From: Enchytraeus crypticus
Lineage: Eukaryota > Annelida > Clitellata > Enchytraeida > Enchytraeidae
Assembly (NCBI GenBank): GCA_905160935.1
Contig: CAJHZI010000687.1
Location: 62,001 to 126,000 of the forward strand
Direction of reading: 5' to 3'
Length of the DNA stretch: 64,000 nucleotides
In this document: piece after piece, positions 55,483 to 64,000 of the stretch
How the letters are laid out: every line of letters starts with the position of its first letter
Position numbering within the stretch: the stretch's first letter is position 1
The notes under the pieces: generated by a model
The model's input: the letters and a program-made list of their open reading frames with translations, nothing else
Told to the model about the DNA's origin: nothing
The model's database searches: none
Made by a program: the position numbers and the translations under genes

Positions 55483-57059
55483 AATCCGAGGTGGTCTATA
55501 CAAAACCCAGATATGCTTTGTAGGGAACCACTGAGTGCGACTGCTTGCTGTATTTTCTAATCGCACCCGCTGCACTTGATACGCCTAATATCACTCGAAT
55601 AAATCGCAAATCAATCGCTAGAATTCCTTGTTAACTTTATCAAAACACCGATTACTCTTTATTAAATCGTAGTAAATGATATTTAAGTTATTTAGGTCTT
55701 TCAATGCTGATTCAATTACTTGTGCCCTAGCAGCAAAGGAGAGTATTTACGTGGGGGGAGCACTGGAGCCAGCCAGCTGTCCAGCCTTATCCAAAGAAAT
55801 TTTTATCTATTATCCACGTAGGCCTTATCCAGTATCATTTTGAGCTGTCACTCCATAATTTTAAGTTGTTACCACTTTGCCATCTCATGAAAAATATATA
55901 CTAGCTACTCTACTGCTGCAGTAACAATTTTATATATTTTAAAATGTACATCCGCGGTTTCCTTAAATTCCTTTATTTGGGATGAAAATTCAGATTTCGT
56001 TTTTCTCCTACCTTCTGATATGGTAAGGATCTACTATGGATCTTGTTTTCGAAATTTTGGCCTTTAAATTCGATCTTGTCTAATGTTTTTGCAGAGTTTA
56101 AGCCTCTACGAGATTTACCTCTTCTAGCCAGACGACAAACCTATACAAACCGATGTCATTTTATCAATTATTGTGATTGTTGTAGTTTTTACTCATAACT
56201 ATGGCAAGGACGTAAATTTAAATCGCTGTTAAATAAATAAAGTCATTGATATAGCGAAACAGTGTTGAACAATTACATAATGTAAGTCGTTCCCATGCAG
56301 CTGGAGTAGGTCTGATATTTGATTCCAGTTGAATCAACTGCAGATTAAACAGCGATTACAGAAGTCAGTGATAAGCTAATCGTGCGTCCAGTGACATAAT
56401 AATGCGTTAAATAAATATTAAACATGCTTTACTGTTTGGCGGCTGTACAAGGTTTGGCGGCTTTACAAGGGTGTAAGGCTGCATACAGTTATGAGCCGTA
56501 TTGTTTGAGATGTACTGTCGGTCTATATGACTTTTGGAGGTGCTTTATTGTCTATAAATTTAGCATTTATATTTTGTAGTTTCAACATATAAATTCTTTC
56601 TGAAAGATATATGGATTTCGCTGAATGAGAGCACCACTGATAGGCATATTGGCTATCAGTGTAGCGATAAGTCGATTACGATGTAATGGATGTAATCACA
56701 ATACGATGTAATCATAATAGCGAAAAGTCCAGTGTATACGGCGTAGTCAAATTTACCTCTCAAACTGTGAAGCGCGCGCAGGATCGATACAAGGTCTTGT
56801 AGTAGAAAGCTACATTAGCCTATAGGCGATGCTTGGTTAATATGCTCACCTACAACTTATAGGCGTAAGAATTTGAAAGTCGGGGGCTGAGAACCGAAGT
56901 TAGGGCTTAGCTACCCTTGCACCCCTAGCCTCCTTCCTAACGACCAGCCTTTGATTAGAATTTATTCTGCTAATAGGCTTACTAACTTTCGATCTAGATT
57001 CATAAAACACTTAATTGATAATGATATAATACACTGTGTACAGCAAAAAATCTAAAGCT

Positions 57060-57182
57060 AATGTTAATGTCAGTTTCCTCACTCGAAATCGATATCAGTG
57101 ACGGCCAGCCCATGATTTGAACCCCGCACATGCTGATCCGCGGTCGAATATCATACCGACATCGCCACCGGCTCCAGCAGCA
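57060..57182 (-). repeat. tRNA-derived SINE, family B
   Basis: The plus strand shows GTTAATGTCAGTTTCCTCAC, ATCGATATCAGTGACGGCCAG, the B-box complement GATTTGAACCCC, and GCTGATCCGCGGTCGAATATC...CATCGCCACCGGCTCCAGCA; full length. Confidence 0.85.
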
Positions 57183-58015
57183 ACTAGACAACCTGAGTAA
57201 CATTCAGATGAGAGCAATATCGTTAGACGGTAAGTTAACGAGGTTTGAACACTAGGCTACTACTTATGCTACACTATTCGGCTGTCTTCTGGTGAGGTAG
57301 AATAATTAAACGACAGTTTCTTGCATGCAACCTTTCACTAAATATCTTGCTTGATCTGTCGTGCACTTAAATCAAGCAAAGATTCTTTATACTGTATACG
57401 TCAGCAACTAGTTATTGAACTAGAGTTCTCCTGTCGTAATAATGGCAATATAGAGTCTCCAAATACGTGAGCCAAACCAACTTTCGAAAACAATATATTG
57501 CAACTCCTAATAGTCTGCAATATTCTGAAAGTCCGTCCAGAGAGAGAAGAAATGCGGAGGAATTAGTCCCACACGATGCACGTGACTTTCTCGGTAGCCT
57601 TGGCGCCTGGTCTGGACGTTAATTGTTACATAACTGTTGCTATCTAAATTGTTGTTGTGCGCTCTGACGAGATGTTAGGCGATTGTAAACGACACGTAAC
57701 GTGAGACAGTGCGATGTTTTACAGCAGCCACCCAGCGCGTCAGTAGATATACGTGTAGCAATTTATCGGTAGTAGTAATTATTATCTTTTTTAATTATTT
57801 ATTTATTATCGTTAGCATTATTATTTCATATCTTATTATTATTATACTGCAATAATAGAATAAATTTGGCAATGCAATTAAACAAATTTAAGGGCTTTAT
57901 TGCATATCAACTCATTGGCTGTAAGAGACTTTTTTAATAGTTACAAATTCGGCAGTTTTTACGAGAATTTTTTCCAAACTTTAATGAAATGATATAATAA
58001 TGATTCGTCATAGAT

Positions 58016-58735
58016 TGCATCCTTTAACAAATCATCCTTCAACAAATCATCCTCTAATAAATTATCCTCAAACAAATCATCCTCTAAAAAATCATCCTCC
58101 AACAAATTATCCTTCAATAAATCATCCTCTAACAAATCATCCTCCAACAATCATCCTCAAATAAATCATCCTCTAACAAATCATCCTTTAACAAATCATC
58201 CTCTAACAAATCATCCTCCAACAAATTATCATTCAATAAATCATCCTCTAACAAATCATCCTCTAACAAATCATCCTCCAACAAATCATCCTCTAACAAA
58301 TCATCCTCTAACAAATCATCCTCCAACAAATCATCCTTCAAGAAATTATCCTCCAACAAATCATCCTTCAATAAATTATCCTGTAACAAATCATCCTCCA
58401 ACAAATTATCCTTCAATAAACCATCCTCTAACAAATCATCCTCCAACAAATCATACTTCAATAAATCATCCTCTAACAAATCATCCTCCAACAAATCATC
58501 CTTCAATAAATCATCCTCTAACAAATCATCCTCCAACAAATCATATCATCCTCAAATAAATCCTCCTCTACAAATCATCCTTCAACAAATCATCCTCAAC
58601 AAATCATCCTTCAACAAATCATCCACAATAAATCATCCTTCAACAAATCATCCTCAACAAATCATCCTTCAACAAATCATCCTCAACAAATCTTTCTTCA
58701 ACAAATCATCCTCAACAAATCATCCTCAACATGGC
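58016..58735. repeat. 15-bp minisatellite (AACAAATCATCCTCT)
   Basis: About 48 units of AACAAATCATCCTC[C/T] or TTCAATAAATCATCC variants; from about 58560 the units change to ATCATCCTCAAC and ATCATCCTTCAAC types. Because the unit is a multiple of three, the minus strand stays open as LLEDD/LLKDD repeats for over 130 codons, broken by 1-base slips. Confidence 0.96.
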
Positions 58736-59454
58736 TTCTCCCTGCGAATAAGTGAAATGACTCTGCAAACACACCTCTCATCCCCGAGGCCAAGCGGTTA
58801 AAAGCGGTCACACTAATGAAGTGAAGACTAAAACCCATAGTTGTTGAAACGGTAGCTGAGAAAATGCCAAATAAGTTAATATTCATCAGTAGAGCGCTAT
58901 ATCTGATACATACTACTATAAAACTACTAAAGATCTTTCAGTCGTTAATTAATCAGTCTTGCAGCAAACCTTTATTGTGCCGCTTATTCAACAATGAGGC
59001 TCCGGGTAGCGATGCTGCCACTTTGAGAGTTTTTTGACTAGATTTCTGTATTTACTAGTAGCATTTTATACTTTTAATACGATAAATATTTAATTATAAT
59101 TTTTACTATAAATTTATAAGAATTTATATAGTGATATACTAATTTATGCTTATTGAGAGTGATTTTCATTTCTTCAGGTAATTAATGGTACTGATATAAA
59201 TTATAATATTGTGTATATTATGCATATTGCTGTAAACTACTGCCAGTAATGTATACATTATCACTAATTTAGTGAACTAAGTGGTTTAAAGGAACAAACA
59301 CACAGTCTACGAATTTCACTAAATAAACTTAAAACTTTAATAATCCCATTGACATCCTGTTCAAAATAAAAAAGTTTTATATACAAAAATAAGTTGATCG
59401 CTTTCAAATATGAGAGAAATTCTCAAAATCGCCAGATCCTGTACTACTCTGATT

Positions 59455-59850
59455 AACGTCGCTGATTAACGTCGCTGATTAACGTCGCATTTTGTGAACC
59501 GGCTAATAAGAACCGGCTAATATGAAGCGGTTAAAATTGACCGGCTAAAATCATCTGGCTAATAAGAACAAGTTAACGCATTGTCTTAAAGTCAAATTTT
59601 GTCTGAACCCGCTGAATATTTTTCATATGGCAGATTAATGTTTCAGATAATGTAAAGTTATTTGTTATGAACCGGCTAATATTAACCGCCTAAAATGAAC
59701 CGCAATGAACCGGCTAATTTGAACTGGCTAATTTAAACCGGCTTATATGAACCGAAATGAACCGGCCAATATGAACTGGCTAATATGAACGGGCCAATAT
59801 GAACTGGCTAATGTTAACCGGCTAATATGAACCGGCTAATATGACCTGCA
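59455..59850 (+). repeat. Interrupted AACCGGCTAATATG array
   Basis: Roughly 18 copies of a 13-14 bp motif (AATGAACCGGCTAATATG and TGAACTGGCTAAT variants), with a 120-bp unrelated gap at 59570-59670. A 15-bp motif CTGATTAACGTCG is repeated three times just before (59452-59486). Confidence 0.9.
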
Positions 59851-60342
59851 TGGTCTGCCTGAGACTACCTTTTTGTCCTCGTCAATTTATGAAAAGGATC
59901 TGAAACACTTCATACGATTTTGTACGGTGAAGGCTATTGACTTTCAAATATATAGTAGATTTTTTATTATCTCTCTTGTTAACGCTGGTATAAAGTAATG
60001 AAGACATTTTTTGACACAACGGCAACACTCGCAAAATAAGTGCTTACATACATCAGCGAAGGCTTATATCGTAATTCTCTGTCCAAGCTCTTGTATTGAA
60101 CATTCTTCCTTCATCAATACTTACCATGAGTAACTATTAACTGATTCATTATTGAAGTTTAGCCGAGAGCCATACAATCATCTCTTTATTTTAGCTCTTC
60201 TAGTTTTCTGTTATCCTGTAGTAACTCTATGTTAACGGATTGTCTCAAAGTGAAATTTCGTCTAACTTGCTGAACTTTTTTATATGGTAGGTTAATGTTT
60301 CAATAATTGTAAAGTTATTTGTATTTACTGTATTAATGTATG

Positions 60343-60345
<3 letters not shown>

Positions 60346-60402
<57 letters not shown>
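60346..60402. repeat. (TA)n microsatellite
   Basis: About 57 bp of alternating TA; a second shorter run is at 60515-60550. Confidence 0.95.
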
Positions 60403-60403
<1 letters not shown>

Positions 60404-60724
60404 CATATATAATTCATTTTGTCTTTTATTCGGCTTTATTTTTATTTTTAAAATGCAGTAGTCAATTAAAGCGCTTCAAAGCGGAAGCTGAACATGGACT
60501 TACATGTATGTATATATTTATATATATATTAAAATATATATATATATATTAGCGAAGGGATTTATTTGTTGATCAATATCTATATACAGTGTTCTTTATA
60601 TATATAGGAGCGTGAAAGCAGACTTTAAGTATGAATGTGTACCATGGACAAATCATTCGCTCAGAAATTGTACTCGTCTAGTTTAGTGTAGCTGATACAA
60701 TGTCTATCGTCTCTCGCTCACGTT

Positions 60725-60970
60725 GCTACCGATGCTACACTTTGCTACTTATGCTACACTTTGCTACTTATGCTACACTTTGCTACTGTTGCTACACTTT
60801 GCTACATATACTTCACTATGCAACTGGTGCTACACTATGCTACTGATACTTCACTATGCTACTGGTGCTTCACTATGTTACTGATGCTACACTATGCCAC
60901 TAATACTTCACTATGCTAATGATGCTACACTATGCTATTTATACTTCTCTATGCTACACTATGCTACTTA
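60725..60970 (+). repeat. Minisatellite of GCTACACTATGCTACT units
   Basis: About 15 copies of TGCTACACTTTGCTACTTA and CTTCACTATGCTACTGATG variants in 15-16 bp steps. Confidence 0.92.
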
Positions 60971-61334
60971 GCCTTTAATTAGCATTTGAGTGGCTTTCTG
61001 TAAATATACTGTCTGAGTGATTGATTAGCAACTTGAAACTAATTACTTTAATTAATTAATTATGTTATTAATTAAGTTAACAGATAATAATTATTAATTG
61101 ACGTAGTACAGGGCGTGTGCTTTTAAGCGTTTAATGAATGCACTGATGTAATATACAGCCCCGGGCGCATTGTATCAGGTGGTTATGACATAATAATGCA
61201 GAGGAGGATCTTTGGCTGGATATAGTTCTGATACTGACGCTAAATCATGTTAATCTAGGCATTATTTATTATTAGTATTATTTGTTATTTTTATTAGTGT
61301 TATTATTGTTATACATTAAAATTTTTATGATTGT

Positions 61335-62275
61335 TATGATTATGATTATTATTATTAGTAGTATTAGTATTAGTATTAGCATTGGTATTAGTATTAGCAT
61401 TGGTATGAGTATTAGCATTGGTATTAGTATTAGCATTGGCATTAGTATTAGCATTGGTATTGGTATTAGTATTAGTATTAGCATCGGTATTAGTATTAGC
61501 ATTGGTATTAGTATTAGCATTGGTATTGATATTAGTATTAGTATTAGCATTGGTATTAGTATTAGCATTGGTATTAGTATTAGCATTGGTATTAGCATAT
61601 TAGTATTAGTATTAGCATTGGTATTAGTATTAGTATTAGCATTGGTATTGGTATTAGTATTAGTATTAGTATTAGTATTATTAGTATTAGTATTAGTATT
61701 AGTATTAGTATTAGTATTAGTATTAGTATTAGTATTAGTATTAGTATTAGTATTAGTATTAGTATTAGTATTAGTATTAGTATTAGTATTAGCATTGGTA
61801 TTAGTGTTAGCATTGATATTGGTATTAGTATTAGTATTAGTATTAGTATTAGTATTAGTATTAGTGTTAGTATTAGTATTAGTATTAGTAGTAGTATTAG
61901 TATTAATATTTGTATTAGTATTAGTATTAGTATTAGTATTAGTATTAGTATTAGTATTAGTATTAGTATTAGTATTAATATTAGTATTAGTATAAGTATT
62001 AGCATTGGTACTAGTATTAGCATTGGTATTGGTATTAGTATTAGTATTAGTATTAGTATTAGTATTAGTGTTAGTATTAGTATTAGTATTAGTAGTAGTA
62101 TTAGTATTAATATTAGTATTAGTATTAGTATTAGTATTAATATTAGTATTAGTATAAGTATTAGCATTGGTACTAGTATTAGCATTGGTATTGGTATTAG
62201 TATTAGTATTAGTATTAGTATTAGTATTAGTATTAGTATTAGTATTAGTATTAGTATTAGTATTAGTATTAGTAT
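61335..62275. repeat. Hexanucleotide array (ATTAGT)n with ATTGGT/AGCATT variants
   Basis: About 155 hexamer units. The first ~300 bp show a higher-order pattern (ATTAGTATTAGCATTGGT); the middle and right parts are nearly pure ATTAGT, with a repeated block containing GTGTTAG, AGTAGTAGT and TAATATT that occurs twice (about 61795-62010 and 62020-62190), suggesting a segmental duplication of about 180 bp. Confidence 0.97.
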
Positions 62276-62534
62276 TTTATTACTATGACTTTTATTATTA
62301 TTAATATTATTACTGTTATTATTGTTACTATTATCATGTATTATTATTTAAAGTTTATTACATTACACACATCCATGAAAATTTAGCTTACGGTTTCTCG
62401 GCCAATGGTTATGATCAAGAACGATACATTAGATATTTTCTAAAGAATAAGAACAATAGGGAATTCAAGAAAGGGTTATTTTTATTGAAAATAGAAGCTC
62501 CGCTTAGGTTTTGATTTTGACGACACATAAAATT

Positions 62535-62772
62535 GTAAACTCGCTTTAAAGTGAAATGAGCAACTATGTTGATATTTATCACTTTTAATACCACATGTTT
62601 TAAACTGTTAGGGAATTTATTCCATTTACCGCATAGCCAGTTCTATGAATGTCAGAGATTTTATTCTCAGATCAGCACTGCTGGAATTCGAACCCACGAG
62701 GGTTCAATTCACCTCAGGATATTTCATTTAAAACTTCCTGACGTTCTCACTGCGCTATTGGAGCATTCTAAA
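62535..62772 (-). repeat. tRNA-derived SINE, family A
   Basis: Full-length reverse copy: AAAGTGAAATGAGCAACTATG, ATTTTATTCTCAGATCAGCAC, the B-box complement GGAATTCGAACCC, TTCAATTCACCTCAGGATAT and CACTGCGCTATTGGAGCATTC. Confidence 0.88.
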
Positions 62773-62819
62773 CTAGTAAACTGATATAACAACCGACATT
62801 GAGTTGCTATGTGAAGGTG

Positions 62820-62831
62820 AGGAAGAGAAAG

Positions 62832-62922
<91 letters not shown>

Positions 62923-62960
62923 AAGAGTAAGAGAAAGAGAAAGAGAGAGAGAGATAAACG
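62820..62960. repeat. (GA)n microsatellite with GACA runs
   Basis: About 140 bp of GA with GACAGACAGACA in the middle, directly after the SINE A copy. Confidence 0.97.
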
Positions 62961-63039
62961 AACGAAAGATAGAAATGCACTTTGCAACGAAGCATCATCC
63001 ATAATTTAGTATTTTTAAAATAATATATTTGGAGCTATT

Positions 63040-63205
63040 TGGCAGTTTAGTCAATCATCCTTGTTACCCGTTATGTAAATGTCCAAAACTCCACTCTCTG
63101 ATCAGCTCGTCCTGCAGTTGAACCAATGACCTCAGCAACAGTCAATTAAAACTTGACGTCGTTACCAGATGGTCAACACACTGAGCTATTGAGACACTCT
63201 GAAGT
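63040..63205 (-). repeat. SINE family A (strongly diverged)
   Basis: CCGTTATGTAAATGTCC, CTCCACTCTCTGATCAGCTCG, CAGTTGAACC, TAAAACTTGACGTCGTTACC and CACTGAGCTATTGAGACACTC follow the family A order with many changes. Confidence 0.65.
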
Positions 63206-64000
63206 AGTAGACAAAACTTGAGTAAATTTAAGTAATTCAACCATGTTTTCTCAATATTGATTAAGACGATAGTTATTTTACTTCGATATGAACATTTTGA
63301 TTGACGGGGAATTGGTGCAAAAAATGTAAACAATGATCTACGGCTTTTGTTCGTGTTCTTTTTACTTCTTGATGAGCCGAAGCTATACGCAAGCACAGAC
63401 ACCTAGAGATAGCCTGGACTCCAGCCAATGCGTTACCATTACAACCATTCTTCGTTCTCGTCAGATTTGTTTTGTTTTGCAGTTTGATTTAGAACAGAAA
63501 GTTGAAATGAGAGTTACGCTAAATGACCAAGTTACGCTTCGATTAATATCGCGTGCAATTACACGCATGCTGATTCTGGTATTTAGTTTGCTGTTGTCTT
63601 TAGTTCACTGAAATCTTCCGCTGCATATTTTTAGCGATTTTTAAGAGTGCAAGATTTTAGGTGAAGTTGGTGAATCAAAGAAACCGAGTTCAGTCTCTTG
63701 TAAGGAAATCGATTAAAATTAAAGTAGCTAACCAATATGCAAAAAAATCTAAAATTCTGTAAGAGTTGATTTTGACAAGTCATGCTTTTGAATTTTGAAG
63801 GAACTCATATACCTTCTGATTTAAAAATACAAATAGTATTCAGTAAAGTTATAGCTGAGTTACATGCAATTAGGATTATTATAAATTCAACATAGTTAAG
63901 ATAGCATATGATATGTCATGGTATTTCAATAGGTCCTTGTCACTGAAGAATAGACAACTCTTCCACTCGAAAGTTACTATTGATCAAGAACTGAAGAAAG

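Larger units (their letters stand above)
52825..64000. other. Gene-poor, repeat-rich stretch to the end of the window
   Basis: No convincing coding exon over 11 kb. Apart from the arrays and SINE/LINE fragments listed separately, 53240-54570, 54750-55250, 55500-57050, 57190-58010 and 58750-59450 show nothing I can identify. The open frames here are arrays, antisense, or short without similarity. Exons of a gene extending beyond 64000 cannot be excluded. Confidence 0.5.

Noticed and set aside
57959-58539. Minus-strand LLEDD-repeat proteins
   Set aside because: Artefact of the 15-bp minisatellite; frame slips, no start context or conserved flanks.
61282-62185. Open frames of 237 aa (+) and 197 aa (-)
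   Set aside because: They are translations of the ATTAGT hexamer array; any frame of a 6-bp repeat without stops stays open.
62724-63004. Ser/Leu-rich and Arg/Glu-rich frames on both strands
   Set aside because: Translations of a (GA)n microsatellite next to a SINE.
1-64000. A new multi-gene functional system
   Set aside because: The six genes are unrelated in function, lie on both strands and are separated by repeat-filled spacers; nothing indicates a cluster or defence-type locus.

Overview
This window is eukaryotic, from an animal with a large, AT-rich, repeat-laden genome. Its genes are split by GT-AG introns, AATAAA poly(A) signals follow the stop codons, and LINE and tRNA-like SINE remnants are abundant. 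Two of the six protein genes (CFAP68-like and SPATA4-like) belong to cilium/flagellum families, so the source is probably a ciliated invertebrate. I cannot name the phylum from the sequence alone.

Gene order, with exon joins that I read by hand and checked for phase: (1) RPS10 (+, 740-3954, 4 coding exons, 166 aa). (2) ETFRF1/LYRM5 (-, 5377-6436, 2 exons, 110 aa). (3) GTF2F1, the TFIIF alpha/RAP74 subunit (+, 10547-20980, 12 exons, about 612 aa, with a glutamine-rich N-terminal extension). (4) a CFAP68/C11orf1-like gene (+, 24274-29585, 3 exons, 183 aa) whose 4.2-kb second intron holds a nested stack of retroelements. (5) an unrecognised nuclear-looking protein with AT-hook, PHD finger and F-box-like C-terminus (-, 32638-42338, 6 exons, 1222 aa). 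(6) a SPATA4-like calponin-homology protein (+, 47136-52631, 6 exons, 288 aa). From about 52.7 kb to the end I find no convincing gene, only tandem repeats and SINE/LINE debris.

The repeats are the most structured part. Two tRNA-derived SINE-like families (A and B) are scattered on both strands. At least five LINE types are present as dead fragments: a CR1/L2-like element with EN and RT at 26.0-29.1 kb; a Jockey/CR1-like RT at 16.5-17.6 kb; the tail of a LINE with a KIKWTGR/WIDHVLRGNGLL region at 37.9-38.7 kb plus six short copies; an RT with an RPDG-type C-terminal domain at 44.1-44.9 kb; and a CysHis tail at 3.4 kb. There is also an LTR/primer-binding-site-like remnant at 44.9-45.1 kb, a foldback element at 13.8-14.5 kb, and long minisatellites (30-31 bp at 29.6-30.4, 39.8-40.1 and 51.5-52.1 kb; 15 bp at 58.0-58.7 kb; a hexanucleotide at 61.3-62.3 kb).

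The genes are unrelated housekeeping, cilium and chromatin genes and do not form a functional cluster. I see no CRISPR array, operon, phage or other prokaryote-type system. The points most worth a second look are the uncharacterised PHD/F-box gene, the duplicated exon fragment in SPATA4 intron 4, the flanking repeat around the LINE in GTF2F1, the nested retroelements in CFAP68, and the foldback element.
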